The position numbers were made by a program, and so were the translations under genes. Positions 50,130-60,100 of a stretch of DNA of 64,000 nt are shown here, in pieces; positions within the stretch are counted from its first letter, which is position 1, and the number at the start of each line of letters is the position of its first letter. Below the pieces are notes generated by a model. The model did no database searches. It saw only the letters and a list, made by a program, of their open reading frames with translations, and had not been told where the DNA came from. The DNA is from Streptomyces roseofulvus (GTDB taxonomy: Bacteria > Actinomycetota > Actinomycetes > Streptomycetales > Streptomycetaceae): positions 8,060,001 through 8,124,000 of the forward strand of contig NZ_BAAAWE010000001.1 in NCBI RefSeq assembly GCF_039534915.1, written 5' to 3'.

Positions 50130-50490
50130 GTCCTGTCCCGCACGCGTCGCAGTGGCTCGCCTGGAACACCTGCGATGCCGCCTTCCCCCGCTAGGGCGAA
50201 TGCCTTGGTGAGGAGATGTGAGATCGGCTAGTGCTGCTCTCCCGGATGACCCGATGGTGATGACCCGTTCCTCGGTCGGTTGCTGTGGGCAACGAGGTGG
50301 GTGGGCCGCTCGTTCGCGTCCGCTGCACGCTGCGTTCCCGTAGCGACTACCCAGCCGATTGACCTGTTCGGTGGGCGCGAGATCGCTACTCGAAGGCGTG
50401 CCCCACGGCACTTGACCGCCGCCGGCGTTTGGCTGCTTCGTTGCCCTGGATCCTCTTGTCGCCGCGGGGCGTGCCGCTCAGAATGCCTGG
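50130..50490. other. Intergenic, 360 bp
   Basis: No gene, hairpin or repeat that I can support. Confidence 0.4.
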
Positions 50491-51330
50491 ATGGCTGCCT
50501 TAGAAGTGATCGTCGGAGTGGTTGGTGTCCTCGGAGGCGCCGCCATCACCGCAGTGGGTGCCGCACTCGTCCAGCGCTCCACTCGGAGGTCGAACGAACA
50601 AAGAGCCTCCCTGGACAGGCAGGCGCAGGCCAAAGTGCAGGCACTTGAGACGGCAGCAGCCACACGCACGGCCTCCAGGTCCTGTGCGCTCTTCCTCGGG
50701 CACGTCATTCAGGATCTGGAGGCCGACCGGGCGATCGACATCAGCGTCTTCGACAGCACCCTTCGCGCACTTCTGGCCGAACTGAATGCCGCCTTCTTTC
50801 GGATGGCCGCCAGTGAAGTCCAACTCGTCGACATCCAGCCCCTGGCGAGTGTCCGCACATCCCTCACGGAGGGCAGCACGCTGATCCGAAAGATGCTCCT
50901 GCAGAAGGAGGCCGGCCAGCCACTCGACAAGACTCCGGCAGAGCTCGCTGAACTTGTTGAGGGGGCAGCAGCCGACCTCAACCGGCTGATGTACAGCCAG
51001 ATCGTCCACATCCGAGGTTCGGACATTCCTGAGGTGTTCGGCAGGGGCTACGGATATCCGGCGCAGCCGATGCCGCAGGCTACGGCGCAAGTCCAGACGA
51101 CACCCCGTGTGTACCCCGCCCCGGCTCCACTGGCTCACTCTTCACCGGATCCCTTTTGGTTCGCTGTACCCGAGCAACGTGTGATGGTCGTTGATCACGG
51201 AGTACCCGCAATCCTTGAACCCGGGATCTGGTACCTCGCTCTGGCGCAGCGAGGCGACATGCTGGAGGTTCAGACCCAGGACGGCCAACGGGGGACCCTG
51301 AGGGACGCCAGCGGAATTGAACGAGCCTGA
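50491..51330 (+). CDS. Membrane-anchored protein of unknown function
   Basis: A 279-aa protein with one N-terminal membrane helix (about 5-28, VIVGVVGVLGGAAITAVGAA), then a basic stretch STRRSNEQRASLDRQAQAK and a helical domain (about 45-180; LFLGHVIQDLEADRAIDIS, FFRMAASEVQLVDIQPL). A Pro-rich linker leads to a small beta-like C-terminus (about 225-279; GVPAILEPGIWYLALAQRGD). No catalytic motif. Lower third-position GC than neighbours. Fits a helper protein on acquired DNA; not identified further. Confidence 0.75.
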   Translation: MAALEVIVGVVGVLGGAAITAVGAALVQRSTRRSNEQRASLDRQAQAKVQALETAAATRTASRSCALFLGHVIQDLEADRAIDISVFDSTLRALLAELNAAFFRMAASEVQLVDIQPLASVRTSLTEGSTLIRKMLLQKEAGQPLDKTPAELAELVEGAAADLNRLMYSQIVHIRGSDIPEVFGRGYGYPAQPMPQATAQVQTTPRVYPAPAPLAHSSPDPFWFAVPEQRVMVVDHGVPAILEPGIWYLALAQRGDMLEVQTQDGQRGTLRDASGIERA

Positions 51331-51420
51331 CGAACGCCTCGGCGGGGTGGTCTGGCGGGCGACGCTCGAGGAACGTTTCGCGGCCGCACCAGGAGCAGGT
51401 ACGGCAGGACTGCCTGGCTC

Positions 51421-51615
51421 AGTTCTGGGCATTCCCTCCTACGCGGGCAGGAGGAGCACAACGCCGAGCACCGACGGGTCAGGGCCCGTGTCGAGCACAC
51501 GTTTGCCCGGATGAAGAACTGGAAGATCCTGCGCGACTGCCGTCAAAGAGGCGACGGCCTCCACCATGCCGTCCAGGCCGTCGCCGCCATGCACAACCTC
51601 GCCCGTACCGGGTGA
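51421..51615 (+). pseudogene. IS5-family transposase C-terminal fragment
   Basis: Frame reading QEEHNAEHRRVRARVEHTFA, RMKNWKILRDCRQRGDG, HHAVQAVAAMHNLARTG to a stop at 51613-51615. This is the conserved C-terminus with the DDE glutamate (RVEHTFARMK). Everything upstream is missing, so it is an isolated end next to other fragments. Confidence 0.85.
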
Positions 51616-51671
51616 ACCGACAGGTCAAACACCCCTCCGGCCTGCCCGAAGCGGACCTTCTGCAACACCCT

Positions 51672-51880
51672 TTAGGCGATGCCGCCGTTGCTCTTCAGCA
51701 GCTGGCAGTTGACCCACTCGCCTTCTCTGGAGCACAGGAAGCCCACGAGGTGGGCGGTGGCCTGCGGGGTGCCGAGACGGCCGAGCGGGGTGTGGCCAAT
51801 GCAGTGCTCGCGGATCTCCTCGGACATCCAGCCGGTGTCGATCGGTCCGGGGTTGATCACGTTGGCGGTCACGCCCGGCG
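51672..51880 (-). pseudogene. Short-chain dehydrogenase/reductase, C-terminal stump
   Basis: Minus-strand frame reads VTANVINPGPIDTGWMSEEI, GHTPLGRLGTPQATAHLVGF, SREGEWVNCQLLKSNGGIA to a stop at 51672-51674. The NxxxPGPxxTGWM and LGRxGxPxxxAxxVxFLxS patterns are the end of SDR enzymes. The Rossmann and catalytic parts have been replaced by the IS481 fragment on the opposite strand. Confidence 0.85.
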
Positions 51881-52415
51881 GCACGGCTGGCGGACCGTCG
51901 GCAGGACGGCCGGCGACCGCAACCGCCAGGCCACCACCACCGAGCGCAAGAGCTGCACACCAATGATCGGCTACAGCTACATCCACTCGGCCGTCGACGA
52001 CCACTCCCGCCTGGCCTACAGCGAGGTCCTGCCCGACGAGCGCCAGCACACCGCCATCGCCTTCTGGCAGCGCGCGAACGCGTTCTTCACCGGCCTCGGC
52101 ATCACCGTCGAGCGGGTCCTGACCGACAACAGCGCCTGCTACAAGTCCAAGCTCTTCACCCAGACCCTGACCGCGGCCGGCATCCGTCACAAGAAGATCC
52201 GGCCCTACCGGCCGCAGACCAACGGCAAGGTCGAACGCTTCAACCGCACCCTGCTCGACGAGTGGGCCTACCTACGGCCCTACACCTCGAACGACGAACG
52301 GACAGCCGCCCCGGCAGACTTCCTCCACACCTACAACCACCACCGCTGCCACACCGCACTCGACGGACACCCACCCATCAACCGCGTCAACAACACTGCA
52401 GGTCAATACACCTAG
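51875..52415 (+). pseudogene. IS481-family transposase, 5'-truncated
   Basis: About 180 codons of the DDE integrase core: GYSYIHSAVDDHSRLAYSEV (first Asp), TVERVLTDNSACYKSKLF (second Asp), RPQTNGKVERFNRTLLDEWA (Glu), then FLHTYNHHRCHTALDGHPPI and a stop at 52413-52415. The catalytic triad is intact, but the N-terminal helix-turn-helix is missing because the element breaks into the SDR stump near 51880. Probably inactive unless a new start is used. Confidence 0.88.
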
Positions 52416-52471
52416 GCCGTGGGCCCGCCGCTCGCCGGCGCAGCTGGAGACGTATGCCGGCTTCTTCCGGC

Positions 52472-53026
52472 TCAGTGGGTCCCCCAGGCCTCCGGGGGGA
52501 GGGAGCCGGCCGGTGCATCCATGGCTTCGGCGGGGAGGAATACCGGTCGGGTGAGCAGGCGGTCCCCTGCGCGTTGAACGCAGATCACCACGCCGAGGCT
52601 CCGTGATCCGGGTAGACCGAGGTCTGCGTAGAACAGCTCGGAGAAGGGCTCGCGGTTCTCGGCGCGGTGGACGATCCACTGCTCGAGCTCCGAGGGCACA
52701 CGGCCGACCAGCGCGACGTTGTCGGCATAGACCTGAGGGCCTCGCAGGGCGTCCACCGCTATGCCCCGCAGCCGCTCCTCCAGGCCGTAGTAGATCGTGA
52801 GCCCCAGCGCCCCGCACTCCCCGCTGACCGCGGCGCACCGCTCCGGCGGCAGCGCCGCACGCGTGTGGTGCCAGGGGTCGTCGCTCGCGATGCCGCCGAG
52901 CGCCGCGGTGACCTCCTCGGGCCGCATCCCGAAACGTAGCGGGCCCACACGCTGGAACGGCTCCAGCGACCACCGCCGCCGCTCGCTTTCCGGAAGCGCA
53001 TCCCACACACCCCATCTGTCGAACAT
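52472..53026 (-). CDS. Conserved hypothetical protein
   Basis: A 184-aa cytoplasmic protein beginning MFDRWGVWDALPESERRRWS. It contains GPLRFGMRPEEVTAALGGIA, a phrase common in small Streptomyces proteins that also occur beside immunity-like genes. The rest is mixed alpha/beta with GLTIYYGLEERLRGIAVDAL. No catalytic residues recognised. ATG 53026 has AAGGA upstream. It sits between the transposase mosaic and a cell-wall protein. Confidence 0.7.
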   Translation of the reverse strand: MFDRWGVWDALPESERRRWSLEPFQRVGPLRFGMRPEEVTAALGGIASDDPWHHTRAALPPERCAAVSGECGALGLTIYYGLEERLRGIAVDALRGPQVYADNVALVGRVPSELEQWIVHRAENREPFSELFYADLGLPGSRSLGVVICVQRAGDRLLTRPVFLPAEAMDAPAGSLPPEAWGTH

Positions 53027-53157
53027 TCACTCGATCCTTCATCTGTGATTCCGGCTCGTGTCCCGTTCTTCTGCATCCCTACCGGGGCAGTTGGGACTGT
53101 TTCTCCTGTGTGGAGCGCTGGAACTGACTGCTTGGGCAGCGGGCAGCACACCACTGG

Positions 53158-53206
53158 CCCTGCCCTGTGACCTGGGTGCCGTCGATGGCTTGCTCACAGG
53201 GCAGGG
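53158..53206 (-). terminator. Hairpin downstream of the cell-wall protein gene
   Basis: CCCTGCCCTGTGA (53158-53170) and TCACAGGGCAGGG (53194-53206) form a perfect 13-bp stem with a 23-base loop, ten bases beyond the minus-strand stop codon. Confidence 0.6.
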
Positions 53207-53215
53207 CGAGGCTGT

Positions 53216-54388
53216 TTACATGCGCTCAGAGGCCTGACGGCGGCGGTGGCGCCCCGTTCCCGCAACCAAGGCCGCCCCCACGGCAAGAGCGGTACCGCCG
53301 ACGCCCAGCGTCCAGCGGGTAGCGGCGTCGGAGCCGGTCCGTGCCAGCGCGTCCTCGGGCCCGGTACCTTGCTGCCCGCCGGCTTCGGCGTCCGCGGCCC
53401 TCACGGCCTGGGCGTCACCTACCGATGGGGCAGCCCCTTCACCAGGCACGGGATCCGAGCCATCAGCCGCGCCCTGACTCCCCGTCCCACCCGAGTCAAT
53501 GCTGCCGTTCCCAGGGCCATCCCCATCCTCGCTGCCGTTTCCGGGGTTTTCGCTGTTTCCGGGATCTTCGCCGCTTCCGGGGCCTTCGCCGTTTCCGGGG
53601 TGCACGATCTTCGTCCGGAACGCCCTGTGGGCCAGGGAAAATGGTCTCCCGGTTTCGCGCACGTAGCAGAGAACCGCGTTATTGACCGTTGCATGCGACA
53701 GAGAAGTGCTCTTGCTGAAGCGGAAACGAAACTTGAAGGTGACCAACTCAGCCGGGAGGCTGTGCTCCGGGAAGGTCACCCGCAGAGCGCCACGGCCGTC
53801 CGGCTGGTAGGTGAGCTCGACGTCATGCCACGCGCCATCACGGAAGAACTGCAACGCGCAGTCACCCTCGCGCAACTCGCCTTCCGGCGCACTTCCGGGG
53901 GTGATGGTCAAGGAGAGGTCGTAGGCGCTGTCTTCGCCGACGACGCCCTTGGAGTTGTCCAGGGTGAGTGCGTACTCACCCCACTCGCCGGGCTCCGATT
54001 CGAGCGGCCAGGCTCCGATACTGAGGGGCGGGCCCTTACGGCCTCGTTCGCCCCGCAGAACCGGCGCCTGGGGAGTGGGGGAGGCGGCCGAGGCTGCAGC
54101 ATCCTGCCGTACCTCCGACGGCTGCTCCTGCCTCGCATCACCTTCCTGAGCTTGGGCAGGACCGGAGGGCTCCGGCTCCGGTCCTGCCGCAAGGGCATCC
54201 GGTTCCTCCTCGCGTGCTGCAGCGGGACGAGGCTTCTCATCCTCGCCGGAGGCCACGCCCTGGCTCAGGCCCCCGTCTGCCGTCGCGAGACCCGGGGGGT
54301 TCTCCTCGGCGGTGGCTGGTGTGGCCAGAAGGGCCATGGGGGCCACCATCCCGGCCGTGGCGGCGAGAGCCATCTTCTTGAGACGCAC
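53216..54388 (-). CDS. Cell-wall-anchored surface protein with LARTG sorting signal
   Basis: A 390-aa secreted protein. Signal peptide about 1-27 (MALAATAGMVAPMALLATPA). A long disordered Pro/Glu/Ala region (about 30-115), a beta-rich domain (about 120-270; YDLSLTITPGSAPEGELREG, HDVELTYQPDGRGALRVTFP) and a Gly/Asn/Asp-rich repeat stretch (PGNGEGPGSGEDPGNSENPG) follow. The C-terminus has LARTG, a membrane helix and RRRQASERM. LAxTG is the signal used by class E sortases of Streptomyces, so it is probably attached to the wall by an enzyme encoded elsewhere; the local sortase (23650) is class F. GTG 54388 follows GAGGAAA. Function unknown, perhaps adhesion. Confidence 0.87.
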   Translation of the reverse strand: MRLKKMALAATAGMVAPMALLATPATAEENPPGLATADGGLSQGVASGEDEKPRPAAAREEEPDALAAGPEPEPSGPAQAQEGDARQEQPSEVRQDAAASAASPTPQAPVLRGERGRKGPPLSIGAWPLESEPGEWGEYALTLDNSKGVVGEDSAYDLSLTITPGSAPEGELREGDCALQFFRDGAWHDVELTYQPDGRGALRVTFPEHSLPAELVTFKFRFRFSKSTSLSHATVNNAVLCYVRETGRPFSLAHRAFRTKIVHPGNGEGPGSGEDPGNSENPGNGSEDGDGPGNGSIDSGGTGSQGAADGSDPVPGEGAAPSVGDAQAVRAADAEAGGQQGTGPEDALARTGSDAATRWTLGVGGTALAVGAALVAGTGRHRRRQASERM

Positions 54389-55298
54389 GGTTTCCTCGAT
54401 CGTGTGAAGCAGTCGCGTACACAGGGAAGTTATGTCGCGTAAGCATCCCTACCTAGACCTATCCGACCTATGAGCGCATAAGCTTCATTTATGAGCCACG
54501 CGATGCCGGGCATCCGGAAGGACCCGGCAGGGCAGCCGCCAAGGCATGTCCACCGGGCCACACTTGAACCGCACGACGCCCCCGGTCTCGCAACCGACGG
54601 GCTGCACCGCCTCCAGGAGGCGCTCGCCAGTGCGGGCGGCGGCGCCCGTGTCCGCTCGGACCTCCACACCGCACAGCCAGGCGCGGCGTGTGCGCCTTGC
54701 GCGCTGGAGCCGCTGCGATTTGGAGCGCGGCCGCCGGACGGCCCTACCACGGGCGATGGAGTACTGCTGGGCCGAGGCCGTCGATCCTTTGCTGTGCGGC
54801 TCCTGGGTCGCCCGCGGACCAGGACGCCCGCCGGGCGGGTGCACCTTCCCGGTCGGTCGCCCGCCTGCTCGGCGGCGCCGTGGCACCCATGGCGAGCACC
54901 GTACGGGTTGAGGGCTGCTGGAGGAGCTGAGCGCCGGGTTCCGGCGCTGAGCGGAGGCAGGCTTCGCGCGAGTGATACGGGGCGGGTGTCATGGCCGACG
55001 GGTTGCGCGCCGGCCCCCGCTCGGCGGGATTCGCGGATCGGCGCGCCGCCTGATGGGACGACGGTCCTGTACGCCGCCCCACCGTGACCGTGGGAGATTC
55101 CCCGGTGGGGTGCGGCTTCCGGGAGGGCGGTAGTGGAGTTTTCGCCCGCGGAGTCACCAACTACCGCTCTGAGGAAGCGTGTTATGAAAATGCCGGGCGC
55201 TGCCAGTGCGACCTCCACATCGAAGGCCGTTGCGATTTCACTGTGACGGTACCTGTTCAGGTGCCGCGCTGATAAGAAACCGAAAGATCCCAGTCGTC
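54389..55298. other. Gene-poor stretch, about 900 bp
   Basis: ORFs on both strands without credible starts. Minus 54485-54886 ends with VVRFKCGPVDMPWRLPC, which might be the tail of a lost gene. Plus 55084-55272 ends with SEEACYENAGRCQCDLHIEG, cysteine-rich but unidentified. Confidence 0.35.
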
Positions 55299-55850
55299 CT
55301 ACCAAATTCCGTTCCGCAGCTCCTCCAGTGACAGGTTCCACTGCGAATTCTCGTCGGCGAAGGGGGTGGGATCGAACGCGCCCACCACCTGCTTGAAGCG
55401 CGCAGAGAGTTCTTCGGGATCAACTTCGTTATCGTGATCCACTTCGAGTCTACGGAACTCGACAAGCGCGAACAGGAGAGAGTCCACGTCCCGGTGGAGA
55501 TTGGTGTACCCCGGTTCCCCTTCAGGGAAGGAGTAGACCTTGCCGGTCTTAGGGTCTACTGCCAAGAGGGACTCGAATAGGTACCCGAGCGTCCACCATC
55601 CCCGGCTCTCGTCGGGGCACGGGATACCGAGGTGGCGGAAGCGGCTTCCCAGTGTGATGGAGTCCGTTCCCGGGTGAGGGTCCGGAACCGTTTCCTTGGA
55701 GGTGAAAACCTCGGAGTGCGGGAGTCCCGCAGTGCTCAGGAGCGTGGCAGACGGTGCGTGGAACTCGACGGCAGAAGACTGAGGGAAATAGATGATGTTC
55801 TGTAGCCCGTACGAGTCGATCATCTGCTGGGGGGTCACGGAAAAAATCAC
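55299..55850 (-). CDS. SUKH-4-type immunity-like protein
   Basis: A 183-aa protein starting with GTG 55850 (MIFSVTPQQMIDSYGLQNII). It shows the SUKH-4 pattern: LLSTAGLPHSEVFTSKET near residue 38, GWWTLGYLFESLLAVDPKTG, KVYSFPEGEPGYTNLHRDVD, then LLFALVEFRRLEVDHDNE. SUKH-4 proteins usually protect against polymorphic toxins or pair with secreted effectors. GC is clearly lower than that of neighbours, which suggests recent arrival. No toxin gene is adjacent, so it is an orphan immunity gene or part of a partner system not visible here. Confidence 0.8.
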   Translation of the reverse strand: MIFSVTPQQMIDSYGLQNIIYFPQSSAVEFHAPSATLLSTAGLPHSEVFTSKETVPDPHPGTDSITLGSRFRHLGIPCPDESRGWWTLGYLFESLLAVDPKTGKVYSFPEGEPGYTNLHRDVDSLLFALVEFRRLEVDHDNEVDPEELSARFKQVVGAFDPTPFADENSQWNLSLEELRNGIW

Positions 55851-56456
55851 GCCATCTCATCCTGTCGTGCGTTCCATCACTTGCCGTGCAGCTTCTTTAA
55901 GAGGTTGTCTCACGTGGCGGCTCAGCTATCCGATCGTGCTCGTGAGGAACATCTGGAACTCTGCGGCGAGGTTTGCGGGCCGTAGCGACGAACCTCCCTG
56001 GTCCGCCGTCGAAGCCAAGGCCGATTCTGGCTTCCTCCCATGCATCCAAACTCGCCGGCACCCCGCCCATCGCGCGAACGCCCCGACCAGGACGATCGGC
56101 GTCCGCAGAACCCACTTCGTTCCTCTCGCCGGCTTGCTCTCGCTCATGCGTCACACCCTGGCAGGACACGCTTCAGCCGTCTTTGCCCTGCACTGGCAAC
56201 AAAGACCTTTGCTCCATGCCGGGGACCGGCGCAGAGCCGGCCTAAGGGAAGGCCAGCCAGCGGGCGTAGCAGGGAGACAGCTCTCCCGAGAAGCAAAGGC
56301 AACTGCATTGAGCGGTGTGCATCGTGAAGTTGCAGATCGCGGGGGCGGTGTGCGGGCATGCTGTCGTGCTCGCGCTGGTCGGGGGCCGGTGTCCACGATG
56401 AAGATCGTCTGTCAGGGAGGCCGGGGCAGTTCTCGGGTTCTGCTGCGTCTGTCGCC
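55851..56456. other. Gene-poor stretch, about 600 bp
   Basis: A minus-strand frame 55926-56147 could give a 73-aa protein (MSESKPARGTKWVLRTPIVL) but lacks a ribosome site. Otherwise nothing recognised. Confidence 0.35.
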
Positions 56457-56831
56457 ACCAACCGCGTCGACGGGTCGGTGTTCACACCGCCGTACCTGCT
56501 CAACGCCGACGGCTCGTCCAGACCGCGGCCCGCCATCACCGGCGGCGTACCACCCCGCGCCGGGGCCGGCACCGCGCTGACCGTCACCACCGGCGGCCCG
56601 GTCGCCTCCTTCGTCCTGATGCGGCCCGCGGCCGCGACCCACTCCACGGACAACGACCAGCGGCGCGTCCCGCTGACCTCCGCGCCCGCGGGCACTGGCG
56701 CGTACACGGTGTCCCTCCCGGCCGACAAGGGTGTGGTCCTGCCGGGCACGTACGTGCTCTTCGCCCTGGACGCCCAGGGGGTGCCCAGCACCGCCCGCTT
56801 GATCACCGTCACTGACCCCGCGGCGGGATGA
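56457..56831 (+). pseudogene. Galactose-oxidase-like protein, C-terminal fragment
   Basis: The frame reads ATNRVDGSVFTPPYLLNADG, RPRPAITGGVPPRAGAGTAL, SFVLMRPAAATHSTDNDQRR and PADKGVVLPGTYVLFALDAQ, to a stop at 56829-56831. This is the C-terminal immunoglobulin-like domain (DUF1929) of galactose-oxidase/GlxA-type copper radical oxidases, including the copper-ligand His region (ATHSTDNDQR). The kelch propeller and its tyrosines are missing, so it is a stump. Confidence 0.75.
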
Positions 56832-57104
56832 CGGCAGAACCGTGTGACGGCCGGACGGCATGACGGCCGAACGGCATGACGGCCGAACAGCGGCTATGGG
56901 CGGCTTGATCATTCTTCGTTCACCTCGGGGTAAAACCCAGTCACTTTACGGCGCTAGAGTGCTCGTTCCCAGGTTCGAGGACTTCCGTCCGGTTCAGGTG
57001 CGGGACCGCCTGGCCAGCCGGGGCGCTCGCGCCGAGCCGGGCCCCGCGGCCCGGGCGGCAGGCCGGGGTCCCACCTGCCGTTCCGAGAGAGAGTGCCTCC
57101 TCCC

Positions 57105-60100
57105 ATGTTCAACAGAGATCGCCGCAGCATGCGGCTGGTCTTCGCAGCCGTGGCCGCGCTCACGGCCGCGCTCGTCGCCTCCGTCCTCCCAGGGGCGGCC
57201 GTCGCCGCGCCGGGACCGCCCAACCGGCTCGGGCCGGTCCAGATACAGAACGCCATGAACGGCCTCGCCATGGACGCCGAGGCCGGGGACATGGAGGAGG
57301 GCCGCAAGATCCTCCAGTTCACGTACGGCGGCCGGCACGGGCAGCAGTGGTGGTTCGAGGCCGCGACCGGCTCCTCGTACTACCTGAAGAGCAACGTCAA
57401 CGGCGCCTACTGCATCGGCCTCGACGGCACACTCGCGGTCCTGAAGCTGTGCGGCGGCGACGGTACGACCTGGGAGTTCGATCAGGTCCAGGCCGATACC
57501 TACCTGCTGAAGACGCCCGGCGGCGAGCAGTACCTCACGTCCCCCACCACGGCGGGCGGCAGGTCCAACAGCGGCGTCCAGCTCGCCCTCGGCAGCCGCG
57601 CCGAAGCCGACACCGGCCGCGGCCACTGGCACCTGACCGACCTGGTGCTGGAGGAGTACACCCCGCCGGCCGACCCCCGGCTCGACCAGGCGACCTTCCT
57701 CACCAGCCACAACGCCTTCAACTCCTACGGCGACGGCTATTCCTTCCCCAACCAGTCCCGCAGCATGGCCACCCAGCTGGACGAGGGCGTCCGCGGCATG
57801 ATGCTGGACGTCTACGACGACGGAGCCACCGTCGAGGACCCGCTGCGCATGTGCCACGGCACGTGCTCGATCGGCGGCGACCGGCGCTTCGAGTACGGCC
57901 TCGGCGACATCGTGAAGTTCCTCCAGAAGGACACCGACGCCGTCGTCACCGTCTTCCTGGAGGACTACGTCGCCGACCGGGCGAAGATGGCCCGCGAGAT
58001 GAGCGCCGTACCCGGCCTGAAGGAACTGGTCTTCGACCCCGTGGCGCAGGGGGTGGCCACCCACGGCTGGCCGACCCTGTCCCAGATGCGCGGGCTGGGC
58101 AAGCGGCTGCTGATCTTCTCCGACAAGGGCGACGTCCCCGAGGTCGGCGTCCGCGCCCAGCGCGACTGGACGGTCGAGAACTTCTGGAGCATGGGCGGCC
58201 TCGCGGGCAACAAGGACTGCTACACCCGCTGGGACGAGATCCCGCTCACGCGGCAGGAGCCCGGCTTCACCCCGCTGTTCGTGATGAACCAGTTCCGCGA
58301 CGCTCCCACCGTCATCACCGCCGCCATCGACAACGGCGACTCCCTGGTCGACCGGGCGCTGAACATCTGCGGCCCGGCCGCCCGCAAGACCCCCAACTAC
58401 GTCGCCGTCGACTTCTACGAGCTGCCCCTCGGCGGCTCCACCCACCGCGCCATCGAGACCATCGGCCGCCACCGGTACACCTCCGAGGCCGCCGCGAACC
58501 CGAACCCGCCCTCCCAGCTCCTGAGCGCCTACAACCGCAAGGCGCAGCTGCCCGGCATGCCGAACTGGTCGGCCGCCGGCTACCGCGGCGGCAGCCCGCT
58601 GCCCGGCGAGGCGCAGCACACCGGTGACGAGGCCTGCCGCATCACCCCGGAAGAGCTCGACGGCACCTACGGCGTCAAGCCGGACGACGAGGCCGACGAC
58701 TCCGCCGGCCTCCAGCGGGCCATCGACGACATCCGCACCCGGTGCGGGGGCGCCGCGCAGTTCGAGCGGCTTTCGCTGATCACCCTGCCCGCCGGCAAGC
58801 TGAACGTCAGCCGCCAGATCTCGGTGGACGCCAGCTACCTGACCATCCGCGGCCAGGGCAGCGACCCGGCCCGGCCCGGGGGCACCCGGATCGTGTTCCG
58901 GCCCGACGACAGCACCAAGTACGACACCCTGACCTCGGACGGCAGCCGCTGGGACCAGGACGCCATGTCCTACGGGTCGGGCGCGGACACCGGCAAGGGC
59001 GGCTGGATGTGGCCCGGCCGCGGCCTGTTCCGCGTCTCGACCCGCGAGGTCGCCCCCCGGTACGCGGACGAGCTGGCCGCCGCCCCCGCCAACCGCAAGG
59101 ACATCTTCGAGGGCTCGGTCAACCAGCACTGGGCCTCGGGCGTGAAGCTGCGGACCTCCGCGGCCGCGCCGGGCTTCTCCGCGAAGGAGGGCGACCGGGT
59201 CGTCCACCTCGACGCCAAGGCCGACCCGGCCCGCTTCGCGGTCGGCGGGCACGTGTGGGTGGGCGCTGCCAACAGCCGGAAGTTCTACGCCCTCCAGAGC
59301 GCCACGGACGAGGGCCGGTACGAGAACCTGCACATGCGCCAGCAGGTCTTCCGCATCAGCTCCGTCGATGCGGCGAACCGTACGCTGACCCTGGACAAGC
59401 CGCTGGAGTTCGACCTCCCGGTGGACTCCACCTCGGACGGCTCCGCCGCGATCGACGGCACCGTCTACCCCAGCAAGGTCACCCCGTTGAAGATGGTGGT
59501 CGGTGTCGGGTTCGAGAACTTCTCCTTCACCCAGGACATGCCCGGGATGACCCCTGAGCAGGCCCGGCACAACTACGGCAACCTGGCGCCCGAGTACGCC
59601 ATGCACGGCCTGGTCTTCAAGTGGGCCGCGGACTCCTGGGTCCGTGGCGTCCGCGCGGAGATGACCGGATCGCACCCGATCGTCACCGAGGTCGCCAAGA
59701 ACCTCCAGTTCGAGCGGAACCACCTCGACGGCGCGTGGAACAAGGGCAAGGGTGGCAACGGCTACTTCCGCGGCAGCCGCGTCTGGGACTCCCTCTACGC
59801 CTTCAACACCACGCGCGACCTGCGCCACTTCACCCTGCAGTGGTCGGCCTCGGGCAACGTGGTCTACGGCAACGACTTCGACTCCGACCTGAACCTCCAC
59901 GGCGGCTGGGAGCGCCGCAACCTCTTCGAGAACAACACCGTCCGCGTGCCGTACGAGCACTACTCGGGCAACTGCACCGCCCGCTGCGGCGGCGAGGGTG
60001 GCGACGTCGAGGCCGGGACCTGGTACCCGATCTGGTGGGCCGCCGGGGCCAAGGCGCTCAAGTGGTCCGGCTCCTCCGGCCCGCAGAACGTCTTCCACAA

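Noticed and set aside
55926..56147. 73-codon minus-strand ORF with one hydrophobic stretch
   Set aside because: No ribosome site and no motif; kept only as a note in the gene-poor stretch.
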